From assembly GCA_000697475.1 (NCBI GenBank), contig JNEU01001032.1, forward strand, positions 155,476 through 219,475: a DNA stretch of 64,000 nt, given 5' to 3'. The notes below the pieces were generated by a model. It saw nothing but the letters and a program-made list of their open reading frames with translations. It made no database searches and had not been told where the DNA came from. Positions 44,734-58,019 of this stretch are shown here, piece after piece (the first letter of the stretch is position 1; each line of letters opens with the position of its first letter). The translations under genes and the position numbers were made by a program. This DNA comes from Lichtheimia corymbifera B2541 (lineage: Eukaryota; Mucoromycota; Mucoromycetes; Mucorales; Lichtheimiaceae).

Positions 44734-46704
44734 AGGTAAGAAGGGGAGGGGGATGCTGTCATGGGATATGGAACAAAGGAGCTTACCTTTTTACTGAATT
44801 GTATCATGGCACTTGTATAGGCAATCACACACACACACGCGCGCATTTATCTCCTTGTCTCGTTACTTGTACACTTTCTCCTTCTGGTCAATGTTTGGTG
44901 TATCTACCTCTTGGAATCAGGTAGCAGGAACGGCGACGACGACAATGTTTCAAGTATTATCCTTATATCAACCATTACTTATAATCTAGTATATCCATTG
45001 GCTATTCATTCATTTGAAATCATATACCATTTAGCATCCATAGCCTTATCCCTATGCATCATCCCCATGTTGTTCCATTAAAAAAGTATTTAAAAGTGAC
45101 ACTGATATGGCTGGAGCTTGATTGTTCTGTGACACCACCACGCACCTGCCGCTGTTGTTGTTGCTGTTGTTGTCGCTGGTATTCTTTGAGCGGGAAAAAA
45201 GAAGTATGGTATATGTTATCACATGGACACTTCCAATAATGTATGATGACTCCATGTATGGAAGAAAAACAGAGAAGGCATGTACACTGATCTGAATGGC
45301 AGATGCAAGTGTAGGTGGATGGATGGATGGATATACTAGCTGTAATTGTCGTTTTCCCGCTGACGGGCGGGGTCGGGTTGTCTTTATGTTTGTGCGTGTG
45401 GGGAGGATTTGGGGGGTGGGGTGGGTTGGAAAGGAAAGCTGATCAGCATCACAGCTTGCCTAATAGCCAGATATTGGGATTACATTATGTTTACACAAGC
45501 TGTTGTTCCATGGATTCTATCGGATGAACACAATGAAATATAAGGTTAAGGCATGAATCCTTGTATTCATAGCAATATAGCATTCAATGTAATCATCAAC
45601 AACAGTGGAAACAGAAGAGAGCTTTTTGTTTTTGATGACTACTACGACCACGTACATCACTGATGCCAGCTTGATAAAGGATATCAAACCTTGTCGTTTG
45701 TACCACGTACCTAATGAAGTTTTGCTCTTAACATCCGCTAAAAGTCCCAATTGGCCATTGCTCCCCCATACTGCTTTTTCCCTTGTTTTCCATCCATGGT
45801 CAACTTGCCGCGGTCGTATGGCAACGATCTGATTATACATACACATACATACTCACATACACATATGAGCTTATCTTTCTTTTGGTTCAACGTGGATTCA
45901 TGCTGTGTACCCCTTGGCAAGGGGGGTTATATGGGGGGAGGGGTGGTTGATTGTAATAATGGGACGCACGAGGTGGGGAGATGGATGACAGCTTGCTTGG
46001 AAAAAGAAAGAGAGTGTGTGTATGTGGGTCATTTGATTATTTCCGCTCATTCGCTCTCTCTCTCACATTGTCTCATTTGCATAAGAGCGGATTGGTCAAA
46101 AAGAAAAAAAAAGGTTACATCTACTCCGTTCCTTGATACATCAGCTTCTCATTTATATGCGTACATGAGTGGAGTGGAGTGGGTGTGTCAGCAGTATGTG
46201 CGGCGTGAGAACTTTAAATTCAAGATGTGCGTTGTAGTTATATAAATATCTTTTACCCCACCTTGAATGTGGGGGATAATGACATGTTTATCGATTTTGA
46301 AGAGATTAAGATAGGCATTAGCATTGTACAAGATCCTACCATCTCCGGAAAAGAAGAGAAGAGAGTGGGAGGGAGAGCGAGAGAATAATGGGATAAGAGC
46401 TAGCGCGAGTGTGTGAGAATCGCTTAACAAGGGGATGATCGGGAACAACGGTGAGGATAACCGCGCGTTGAATGATTGGTGAAGCATCGGGTTGGTGTGT
46501 GTCTATTCCCCCATACACAACAACTCAATTCGGAGCTGTTTTAATAGAGTTTTTCGAATCGCTTCTTGACTCAATCCATTCATACAACCCACCCACTCAC
46601 TCACTTCTTACCCTCTTCACACTCGCTTTTCCTCTTGCATTTTTCTTTTTCTTATTGTATCATTATTACATTCCCTTTATTGCTCGTTTTATCTTTCCTG
46701 ATTC
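44734..46704. other. Long intergenic region
   Basis: About 2 kb. It includes short CA and GT microsatellites, G-rich stretches around 45390-45430 and 45925-45950, and a CT-rich leader before the pseudokinase gene (46560-46695). No gene could be supported. Confidence 0.5.
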
Positions 46705-48466
46705 ATGAACGAGGTCGACATTCAACAACTCTATAACGAACAAATTCAAGACGATCTCATTCGACGTACTCGCGAGGCAGTCAGCAACCTCATTGAACTA
46801 TGTCCTCATGAATTCGGTCTGGAAAACTTGATTCCTTGCGATGCAAGCTTTCGTTCCACGGTCCCTGAACGGCTGGCTCAATTATACCAAGAAGTATGCG
46901 AATATTGCACAGAAGCCAGTATTCCTTTTGACCATGCTTGGGTAAGTTATACATACCTATATCTATAATCACGTGTTAATATGATTCCATGGCCTATATT
47001 AGCATTGGGCGTTGGTATGGCGACAACAGCTCTCGTATAAAACATTGGCAGAGCGATATGGAAGAGAACGAGTGGTATCAACTTCACATCCTCGATCACG
47101 CAAGGCTGTGGCACAAATCTACTTGGATGGATTGGATCAATATATGCAATGGTTTCCTTGGTCATGGTTTTCAAGCATGCAATTCATCGGTGCTGGTGGT
47201 TTCTCGGCCGTGTATGCATCAGTGATCAGCCCACCTTATGATCTGGAACCTACACGCATTGCTCTCAAGATTGTGGATGATAAAGTATTAAATGAGGTAA
47301 ATCCATTGTCACAGGATATATATGGGAAGGCATGCGTGATTGACATTTCTATGTAGATTGCTGTTCAATCAAAGGCATTTCTACCATTGTTATTCCAAGG
47401 ATTGACTGTTTGTGAGAGCACGGGTGATTTGATGATGGTGATGAAGCTGAGCAATGATGGCAATCTGGAGGACCATATGAAATTGCTTCCTTTGGGAGAC
47501 TTGGACCTTAAGACGATCACTGGTACCATTCTACGACTTGCTGCCAATCTTGCTGATCTACACAAGGTCGGCATGTGTCATCGCAACGTCCACCCACGCA
47601 ACATTGTATGCACTGACAGCGATTACTTTTTACTGGATTATCGATTTTCAACACCGAGCAAAGAATCAACACCCGTGACAACATACACCAAGGCAGTTTA
47701 TGGCAGACTACCGTACATAGCGCCTGAAGTCAGATCTGGAACGTATACAGAGAAATCCGATATCTTCAGCTTGGGAGTGATTATATGGCAATTGGTGAGC
47801 AAAGTGATATTCCCATCGCCCGATGTATTACTGGATGGTGATCATGGTGAAGACAATGTATATCGCATCACGGTGGTACCAGGAATTCCAGAATGGTATG
47901 AGAAGCTTTATGTGGCATGCCTTGAACCACATCCAGAAAATCGACCCGATGCAAGTGAGATTTGTCAGGCGCTACAACCTATCCATGAGAGTCTCGAATA
48001 TTCTGTCCCACTCGGACCCAAGGTCACTGAATACATTGTTGCTCGACGTGCTGAAGTGGCCGATCATTTACGCACCTATGCCAAGGTCAAGGGTATCGTT
48101 TCTGCATCTACCACTCGGCTCTATACCCTTTCAAATTTGCCTGTCGTCGCACACTTTTTTGATCTTCCATTCACTAATCTTCGTTTCTCGGCAATTTGGC
48201 CTCCTCCCACATTGACAACATCTCCTGCTGCTGCTAATGCGTTAACAACCACCACCACCTCTTCCACCACCTCTACCACAGCACCAGCCGTTGCAGCTGT
48301 TCCCACTCCTCCACCCGCATCCCCTTCACTTTCCGAATTCATCGCTACTGACATTGCAACTACAACAACCCCTACTCCCACTACCATTGATAACTCTACA
48401 AACAACAACACAACTACCAATTCCGCCACAACACCTGCATCGACTAATGGCATCAATTTATTATGA
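46705..48466 (+). CDS. Protein-kinase-like protein, probable pseudokinase
   Basis: Three exons: 46705-46941, 47003-47296, 47357-48466, all phase 0 (546 residues). Residues 1-130 are a helical N-terminal region. The kinase fold follows: Gly-loop-like FIGAGGFSAVY (about 140-150), the ATP-anchoring Lys in IALKIVDD (Lys168), CHRNVHPRNIVC for the catalytic loop, LLDYRFS for the metal-binding site, and YIAPEVRSGTYTEKSDIFSLGV for the C-lobe. The catalytic Asp of HRD is Asn (Asn254) and DFG reads DYR. Phosphotransfer is therefore probably lost or much weakened while the fold is kept. The last ~100 residues are Thr/Ala/Pro low complexity. It may act as a scaffold. It lies 1.2 kb upstream of the hybrid histidine kinase on the same strand. 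Confidence 0.8.
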
Positions 48467-49636
48467 AATGAAACCTATTGTCTCATCATCACTACCATTC
48501 ATGGATATGATCTGCACTGTGTGTGTGGGTGTGGAAGAGAAGGAGAAAAGAGGATTGTATGTATGTACTACAGCGGCTTGTGTATCACCAGGATTTAACA
48601 GCACAGCCAATGTTATAAGCAATAATCATCAATATACCGCTCTGCGCTACACAAACTTTTTTTTCTAGGATGACAAGTGTTTCAGCAGCACGGTTATATT
48701 CACTTATGCATGATTGACAGTAAACTCTGCATTAGCATCATCATCCATCATGCGTGTGTGCATGTTGTTGTGATCAAAGATGGGCGCATTATTTGTGACA
48801 AGCGACTGATGATGATGGATCGGTTCGATTCCGAATATGGACAAATGAAACAATTAACATGGATGATGATATGTCCGGAACATGGATATACTCGGTGTGG
48901 CCGATCGTAGATTTAATAAATTAAAAAGCATACATGGATCCCTTGTTTACTACAGAGATTTTAATGCCAATGCTTGTTGTTATTCATGCATGAATGCAAG
49001 ATACAATGAAAATAAAAACAACGTTGCACTTGTTCCCTGAACTGTGACTAAAAACTTAGAACCAAAAATGTATTATCTAAAGCCTTCCGGTTGGACGGAG
49101 GAAAAGCGGGCCGTAGATCACAAATGAGACAAATACAATATGTCTGTGTTCTACGTGTGGACATTGTGTGTGTGCGTGGCGTGATCAAGAAACAATGACA
49201 TCAATGTAAACAATGACATGATATGCTTAGTATTATCCCCATCCTGATTAATAACAAGCCTGCTATCATTTCCTTCCTTGATATTCCTTATAGTAGTAGT
49301 AGAACTGAAAAAGCCTGGACTTGATACCCAGTTTTGAAGCGGAGCACCACGCGGCAATGGAAGGGTATCATCATACACACACACCACTCGCCCATATCTC
49401 AAACTTGTTTTCTGTACCTATCCACACACACACACACACACACACACGCCTTTCCTCTTTTTTTTTTTCTAACCACGCTCTCTCGCTTCTTCTTCTTCCT
49501 GACATAAACGCTGCGCCTATTTTATATACCTTGCAGCAACTACGCACTCGTTCGTCTTTATTCCTGATACTCTTTCCGACAACGACACAACGACGACGAC
49601 TGTATAACATTCTGCATTCTACACACAGCATTGGCC
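48467..49636. other. Intergenic region
   Basis: About 1.17 kb between the pseudokinase and hybrid-kinase genes. It holds a CA microsatellite (49423-49447), a CT-rich leader and a TATA-like TTTATATA at 49521-49528, 109 bp before the next ATG. No gene is seen. Confidence 0.5.
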
Positions 49637-52600
49637 ATGGTCGCCATGTCTCTTTACAACTACGATCTGGAGATTACAAAGATCGCCGGCTATACGTTCG
49701 AGTCTCCCAAGCTTTTAGAAGGTGTGGACAATGTGGCCATTGCATATGGACAAAGGTACGATGCTTTTGTGAGATCAGGGATTCTTCCAGGGTCTAGTGT
49801 CTAACATTTCTGTATTGCAGAACTAGGGATAGATTACCTGTTGTCGCCAAGCTTTCTTATCACACATTACGACTTGAGCGAGAATATCATATTGTCAAAC
49901 GACTCTACCGTTATGCGGATGCCAAACAGCTGCTATGTCAACCACTTGAAAAGATCTCGCTTCCCAACGGCTTAATTGCACTTATCTTTGCCGATTATGG
50001 TAACGCGCCCTAAATTGGATATCGATCGACCTTTCATTTGTTGACATTGTTTTACTTTTTCTCAGGCACCAACTTGTTAGATAAATGCCAGCCAACACCC
50101 ACGACACAAGAGGATGAAAATGACAACCACAAGTCAGCCTTTGATATCCCTTCATTTCTCGATTTCGCCATTCAATGTTGCAATTGTTTAGAATTGATCC
50201 ACAAACAGCAAAGTAAGTCGTTTTGGTTGTGGAGGAAGGAAGGTAGATCATATATTAAAACTAAATCATCCCTAGTTGTCCATGGTGAAATCAAGTTGAA
50301 TGCATTCTTATGGCCCGAGAAAGAGACCGTCAAGATTTGGAACTTCGGATCAGGTGCTCGCAGCTTGGAAGTCAATCTTACTTCAGAAGGATGGCGTAAA
50401 ACGGTTCATCGCAATGGTGCATACAACTTTTGGCAAATGTTGATTTACATGTCACCAGAGCAAACTGGTCGAACCACCTTTCAACCGGATCATCGCACCG
50501 ATTTATACAGTCTCGGCATCACCTTCTTCGTTGTTCTCACCCAATCCATGCCGTTCGCTCACAACAGCCCCATGGAAATCGTTCACAGCGTCCTCAATCG
50601 CAAAATACCATCATTAACTCAAGTACGAGCTGATGTCCCTGCAGTGGTTTCATCCATTATTGAAAAACTCACAAGCAAGGTAATATCAAGGATTGGAAGA
50701 TGATGGGATAAGGATATTGATATATGATATATAGTCTCCCGACGAACGATATTCAAGTGCACATGGATTACGTGAGGATCTTAAAGAATGTCAACAACAG
50801 CTACAGCAAACTGGCGTAAGTATAGATGGAATGGGGTGTGTATATATATATATGTGCTCACACACATTGGTGTATAGGATATCGCAGCATTTCCATTGGG
50901 ACGATGTGATATTGCAAGCGTTTTCACACTACCTAATGCATGCTTTGGTCGGTCCAAGGAAATCGAGCAGATCAGCGGCATTATCCGTAAAACAGCATAC
51001 ATGTGTGGTCATCCTACTTCACGGAGATCACGCTATGGCAATACAATGGATTCTTTTCTGGCTCCTTTCAATACCGATGAACGCGACAAGAACAACAAGT
51101 TGCATTTATTCAAACGTGTCAGCAGCAATCAAAAGCTGAATAGTGCCATTGGCAAACGACCCACTGAAATGGTAGCCATCTATGGAGCAGCAGGTGTTGG
51201 TAGGTTATATCATGATTGCGCATAGTGACAAAGGGGACTCATTCTCTCCGGGGTTGTTAATAGGCAAATCGACGCTCGTACGTAATATCCAACAGGTTGC
51301 TCGTGAATATGGTTACATTGCTATTGCCAAGTTTGATCGACGCAATCCAACACCATACGGCTGTATTTTGCGGTGCCTGAGCATCTTTCTAAAGAACATC
51401 TTGACCGAACCACAATACGAGATTGAACGATTTTCGAGGATGCTTCGAGAGCAATTGGGTGATCATGCTGTGACTCAACTTCCGACCCTTTTACTTGACA
51501 ACGTACCTGAAATTCGTACCATTTTACACGAGGTGACACCGACCAAACTTTCCCGAGATTGTGATATTGGTGGCAGTGAGATCAAGATGCGGTTTCATTC
51601 TGCTTTTATTGAAATATTCCAAGTGATGGTGCGGTTCAAATTTGTGACGCTGGTAAGTCTAGGAATGATAAAGTACATGAAAGTGACACGAGACTCACAG
51701 ACACACATCTTTGTTTATTTATAATCCCAGTTTCTGGAAGATCTCCATCAAGCAGGTAAGGTGTCACGTTACACACATATTTCCAGGGGGTGATTTGCTC
51801 GACCATCACTAACCTTATTACTATTTTTAGACGAAGCTTCACTTGAATTACTCGGTTCATTGATTGCAGCACGACTTCAATTCCTGGTCATTCTCACGTA
51901 TCGACGATCTGAAGTATCCGATGAGATTCACAAGCTACTCGAGAATGAAAACTCAATTGTGACCTATGTCAAGCTGGAGAATTTGGATGAGGAAGCATTA
52001 ATGGATCTGGTGCGTACGCCCATGCACCGTCATGCAGAGATCGACCATGTGTTGCTGGCACCACTCGTTGATTTCATTTACAAAAAGACACGCGGTAATC
52101 CATTCTACGCCCGACAATTGCTTGCGACGCTGGAAAAGAAAGGATTGCTCTATTTCACTTGGGAGCAAGGTCGTTGGGAATACAATCTTCAAGAAATCGA
52201 AAAGGCGCTTTTGCATGAGATGGGTGAAAAGAATGCCGATATCGACGTTGAGTTTCTGGTGCGACGACTCAAAGAATTACCACCGGATGGACGCAAATTC
52301 CTCAAATGGGCATCATTCATTGGCAACAACTTCTCATTTGAAACGGTGCGACATTTGATGATGGAATGTGAAAATGATAGTTCAGCATCTGAATTCGATA
52401 GCGACAATGAAGGAGAAGAAGAGTTCTCACCGTTATCATCATCACCACGCAAAGAAGGCGCCTTTGATATGATTCGCAGGAATGATGCCGTCAATGGTTT
52501 GCAATCAGCATTACAGCAAGGTTTTATTGAACCGTTTTCGCATGATGAATTTGGATTCAGCCATGATCGATATTCTCAGGCTGCCATGATGCTTGCCAAA

Positions 52601-55600
52601 CCTGAAAAGCGTGACCTCCTCCATCTCAAGATTGCTTCGTACTTTATGAACCAACCCAATGTCGACACGTTTTGGGTAGCCGATCACGTCAAAGCAGCTC
52701 TCCACCTCATCAAGCCTCTCGATAAAAAGGCCAATCATCGTGGATTGCTTATCCAGGCGGGTAACAAAGCGTACGGTTCAGGTGCACACAATTTGGCCTA
52801 CTCTTATTATGCAAGTGCCCAAGAATTGTTGAGTCAAGACCCATGGACTGACGGCTACGATAGCGAATATCAGCAAACATTGCACTTGTATACACGCCTT
52901 GCTGAAATCAGTTGGTTTATGGGATATGATGCAACACCTGACTTTATTCATTCCATCCTGAGAAACGCAAAATCAGCCATTGATCGTGCTGCAGCCTATC
53001 GAATACTCCATCGCTATTACTTTTCACGCAAAGAACACCAAAAGAAATCATCCATCTTGCTCAACTGCTTGGCAGAACTCGGTATCGACAATGTGGTGCT
53101 TGATCTCACCGACCAAGAATTACTTGCGTTATACGAAGATACTCGTAGTGAAGTTTTACGTGTTGGCTTGGACAAGATGTCAGATTTGCCTGTATGTGAC
53201 AGTCGCCTTATCCGTACTCGATTATCCATTCTTGAAGAAGTGTAAGTGCTATCAGGGAATAATAGATGATCATACTAATTGTTGCTCAATACAGTTGTTT
53301 ATGGGCATACTGGATGAATGATACCAAAGCCATTCTCTCCATTGGATCACGATTGGTGGTCATGACGCTACAACACGGTGCATCCCCTACAACAGGCGTT
53401 GGCTTTGTGTTCTTTGGCATAGCAGCAATGCAGATTTACAAGGCATATGAATTTGGTCAGCAAATCGGTGCTGTGGGTGTTTCTCTTTGCGATAAGTATG
53501 GTGGCAATTCTGAATCGGCGCGTGCAAGATACCTCTATGGCGCATTCTTGAGCTCATGGAAATATCACTATCGGGATTCGTTACCCATGTTCCGCATATC
53601 GCTCAAGCAAAGTCTTCTCGGTGGTGATCGAATCTATGCCACGTTCTCGCACTTGCATATTGTAATGGGTATGTTGCTGGGCGGTAGTGAGCACATGTCG
53701 GACACCCTACGCGAAGCCAAGTTGTGCTTGGAAGAAGTCATCAGGTAATGTATAAAAAGAGGGTCGAATATATATATTTCAGAATCTAACATGGTGTTTA
53801 CATAGATGGAATGAATCTATCGGCACATCGATACTTGTCACAGCTATCATGCGTATGGTGCTTGCATTGCAGGGCAAAACATACCTTACTCAAGACCGGA
53901 TCTTTGACGACAAGGATTTCCAAGACGAGATTTTCGTGGCGGATATGTATGAGCAGAATCCCGATTCCGGCTTGCCCATGTTTTGGTACTTTGCACTCAA
54001 GTTGATTGCATTGGTCATTTATGGTTATGATGAGGCTGCTTTCAAGATTGGACAAGAATATGCTCAATTGGCCAATATGCAACCATCCCATCGACATACG
54101 CATCTCATGCTTTTCTTCCATTGCTTGGCCATGGTCAGACTTATCCGCAATGGCAAAGGTGACAAGACGACGCTTATGGAGCAAATTGAAAAGCATCGTA
54201 ACACGTTACAAGAGTGGGCACGGCACTCGTAAGTATTTTCAAAGGGTATATATCATGGATGGTATCACTTATGTGTTTTCTCTCTGTAATAGACCTGTCA
54301 ATTTGCAAATGTTTGTATCACTGATTGATGCTGAGCTTGCATCATTCAAAAACGATATGCGGCGCACAGAGCAATTGTATGACCTTGCCATTGATCAAGC
54401 CAAGAGCGGCGATTGGGGTTTGGAGACCAATGTTATGTATGAATTTGCTGGCGAATATTATCTTCGCATTGGTGCTCGCCACGTGGGTGCACTGTTGATT
54501 GAAAAGGCGATCAGCGGATATCGACATCAAGGATGCTATGGCAAAGCTACTCAACTTGAACAACTCCACAACATGAAGCGTGACAAGGAGGCATTTGGTC
54601 ATCACGTGAGCGTGCAAACGGATACACATGTAGTGAGCCCACGACGTGATTCATTCGGTGATATCAGCCTTTCCGAATCGTATTCAGTGGATGTGTCAAC
54701 ATCAGGGCAAACATCTCCGGAAGAAACGCTGTTGACTTTGGACGTTGTTGACTTGGCATCTATCCTCAAGAGCTCTCAAGTGATTTCAAGCGAGATGAAC
54801 TTTGAATTGTTGATGGAGCAAATGCTGGCTATTATCCTTGAGAATTCGGGTGCGGAATCGGGTGTCATCATCATCAAGGAAAACACCTCCTTTTTGATTG
54901 TAGCACGTGGATCACAATCCGATGGATGCGAGATTTTGAAATCACCCAAATTGTTGTCAGAAGATGGACCATCGATGGTCAGCCGTGTGGCACGCTATGC
55001 CATCCATACTCAAGAATCCCTCTTGATCCCAGATATTCAACAAGATCCCCGGTTCTCTGACTTTGCTGGCGCTAACAAGTCGGTTATTTGTGTACCTATC
55101 ACTCACAAGTCAGCCATTGTTGGATGTATCTACATTGAAGGATCCATTGGTTCGCTCACTGCACGACATGAAGTGGTACTGCGCTTGCTATCACAGCAGA
55201 TTGGTATCTCCGTCACCAATGCATTGCTCTTCAAGAGTATCCAAAAAGTCACGTATGCCAATGTCAAGATGATCGAGAGCCAAAAGGCTGCCTTGGAAGA
55301 AGCACGCAAGAGTAAAGAGGCTGCTTTACGTGCCATGAAGCTCAAGGCTGACTTCCTTGCCAACATGTCTCATGAATTGCGTACACCCTTTTCTGGTTTC
55401 TATGGCATGATCTCATTGCTATTGGAGACATCGCTGGATGCTAAAAAAGCCGATATTGTCCATACTGCCAAAGAATCATGCGAAATGCTCTTGAAAATTA
55501 TCAGTAAGTTTCCTTATATACATATATCATTCTTGATGTGTTTACTCACATGTGGATTACATAGATGATCTCCTTAACTTTTCAAAGTTGGAAGCTGGCA

Positions 55601-57351
55601 AGGTTGTACCTGATATTGGCCCACTCAGTGTTGAAGAGGTGATTGCCGACACATTTGAGATCCTCAGTTCATTGGCAGCCCGTAAAGGTTTAGAGCTTGC
55701 TTATATTGTTGAAGCCGATGTTCCTGAGACAGTTATGGGCGACTCTTCACGACTACGACAAATCCTTACCAACCTCCTTGGCAACGCTATCAAGTTCACG
55801 CATGAAGGCGGTGTCGTGATTAAATGTGGATTGGATGAGGAGCTTGAAGATGATCACGTGAGGCTCAAGTTTGAAGTGATTGATACTGGTATTGGTATCG
55901 AACCTGAACAGCAGCGTAACCTATTCGAGCCATTTTCGCAAGTGGATGGAAGCACAACACGCATGTATGGTGGTACCGGCTTAGGCTTATCGATTTGTCT
56001 GCAGCTGGTGCGTTTGATGATGGGCACAGTAGGTGTCATTTCGGAACCAAACAAAGGATCCAACTTTTGGTTCTCGGTGGTGGTTCAGCGAGTCCGAGTA
56101 GCCGAAGAAGAAACACGGCCAACACCCAGCATGCAATTACGAGAAAGCAGCATCTTGCTTGCTACACCACGTGATGCCACAGCCAATATGTTAGGACGCT
56201 TACTCGGTGATTTGCAGTTGAAACGCACGACTACAGATATGCAACATGCCATCGCACAAGCACTTCAAGAACGACATGATATTTTGCTACTGGATATCCC
56301 ACCTATGCCCAGTAGCTATATTGCTCAGCAATTGCAAAGTGTAGACGATGATCCCGAGTGCGATTTACACATCATCCTGCTCTATACTCCAGCTACTGAA
56401 GGACACAAAGTGGCTGCTGAAGCGACCAATTCTGCATCTGATCGACGTGGTCGTATTATGAAAATGGCTAAACCTGCAAGACGCCTTAAGCTTTTGCGTG
56501 TTTTGGAACAAGTATTGAGTCATCCACGCCTTACAATCCAAACATCCAATTCTTTCCAAGGCAGCAGCAATAGCAGCAACCCACAACCATCAGCATCCAT
56601 ATCTTCACCTCCTTCAGCTATTACAAGTACTAGCAACGCCCCAAGCAATCAACAATCTCCTCCTTCACCACCATCTTCACAACAACAACAGCAACCTGCA
56701 TCTGCACCTGCACCACGTCCTACAAGAACCTCATCTACAAGCAGTGGCACTGGCAATAACAACAGCGGTGGTGGTACCAAAATGACCGATCATTTCTACC
56801 CACATGAGCTCGAATGGTTCAAAGACAAGCCTGTATTGATTGCTGAAGACAACATGGTGGCACAAAAGCTCCTTCGTAAACAATTGGAAAAGATGGGCTT
56901 TGTCGTTGAAAGTGCGAACAATGGTGAAGAAGCTGTACAGCTCTGGCAACAACGACCCAAGGATCATTTCGTTATTGGTTTCTTTGATCATCACATGCCA
57001 AAATGTGATGGCGTAGAAGCTACACGCAAAATCCGTCAACTCGAATCATCCAATAACGTTGAAAGCAGCAGCAGCAGTACTACTACTACTGCCACCACTG
57101 ATTTGGCATCGTGCTCATCATCCTTATCCTCCACAAGCTCAACAGCATGCCCGCCTACACCTCAGCGATTACCTATCGTTGCACTTACAGCTGATGTGCA
57201 AACCACTGCACGTGATGTGTGTGTCAATGCTGGTATGGATGGATATCTCACCAAGCCATTGATTCCCAAAGACCTTGCTGTCACTTTACGTCAACTTTGT
57301 CCTTCGCTTTCCTCCACAGCATCCACTCCCACTAGCACATCTCCTTCTTAG
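49637..57351 (+). CDS. Hybrid histidine kinase with kinase-like, AAA-type ATPase, GAF, HK and receiver domains (group X-like)
   Basis: Thirteen exons: 49637-49755, 49821-49999, 50066-50212, 50276-50679, 50735-50815, 50878-51199, 51264-51652, 51731-51755, 51831-53241, 53295-53744, 53806-54228, 54293-55503, 55565-57351 (2,315 residues). Domains in order: a protein-kinase-like module (about 10-290; catalytic loop reads VHGEIKLNAF, so inactive); an ATPase with Walker A GAAGVGKST (Lys419) and a Walker B-like FLEDLHQAD (548-556); a long helical region; GAF (about 1468-1640); HisKA with phospho-His in FLANMSHELRTP (His1677); and HATPase_c with LRQILTNLLGNAIKFT (about 1785-1800), DTGIGIEPEQ (1827) and GGTGLGLSI. 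A degenerate receiver (about 1912-2040) and a C-terminal receiver with Asp2195 (FFDHHMP) and Lys2284 (LTKP) complete it. This order is that of fission yeast Mak2/Mak3 and Candida Chk1, sensors feeding the Ypd1-type phosphorelay in oxidative stress. Confidence 0.93.
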
Positions 57352-57670
57352 ACATACTCTCCTTTTACATGTTCTCTTTTTTCTCTCCTCCTCCTTTGTA
57401 GTATATTATCATTTGTAGAATAATTGTCCACCTTGCATCGTTCATTTCACTCACACTCTCTTAAACAATCACATCACAATACAGTCTTATTAAACTACTA
57501 GATCATAAACTTTTGCTTTCTTCTGGTTGAATGGCTCTATATAACGGTGCCTATGAAGTAATGTCCTTACAATAGGCTTACACACATTATTTATGCAGCC
57601 GCGCCCTCGCTATCCATACTTACAATAACAGACTGTCGCTGTAAAAGTTCATTCGTTCAACATCATTATG
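57352..57670. other. 3' flank of the hybrid kinase gene
   Basis: About 320 bp, initially CT-rich, probably the 3' UTR and terminator region. The AATAA-like and TA-rich pieces are too common to assign. No gene is seen. Confidence 0.4.
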
Positions 57671-57679
57671 ATACCGTAT

Positions 57680-58015
57680 TGCCAGCTAATAGCCACTTCC
57701 TCTCATTTAACGTTTATCCATTCCACTGCATGTGAACGATGCTCCTGCGCCAACCCATCATCTCAGTCACTCAACTTTGTTGATCCGAGAGGGGTTGACT
57801 AAGCTACGGTCAAAGAGATAGCACATTGGTTGAGATAGGCAACCCATGGTATATGTGGTATTGATGCATTCTTTCTTTGAGCGTAACTCAGTCAAACCCT
57901 CTCGGATCAACAAAGTTGAATCATGGAAATGAATGTCTGGAGCAGGAGAATCGTTCGTATGCAGTGGATTGACGAGTAGTTGGAAATGGGAGGAATGGGC
58001 TATTAGCAGCCAGTT
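57680..58015. mobile_element. Fold-back element FB1 (MITE-like inverted repeat)
   Basis: An inverted repeat of about 335 bp. The inner stem pairs 57771-57800 with 57890-57919 at 29 of 30 positions. Outer arms pair more loosely, with TAATAGCC near 57687 matching GGCTATTA near 57998 and GTGGAT/ATCCAC-type blocks between. It has no protein-coding capacity. It is related in sequence to FB2 at 60.7-61.1 kb (shared GAGCGTAACTC and TTGATCCGAG blocks). It is MITE-like by structure only; no clear target-site duplication was recognised. Confidence 0.65.
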
Positions 58016-58019
58016 ATGA

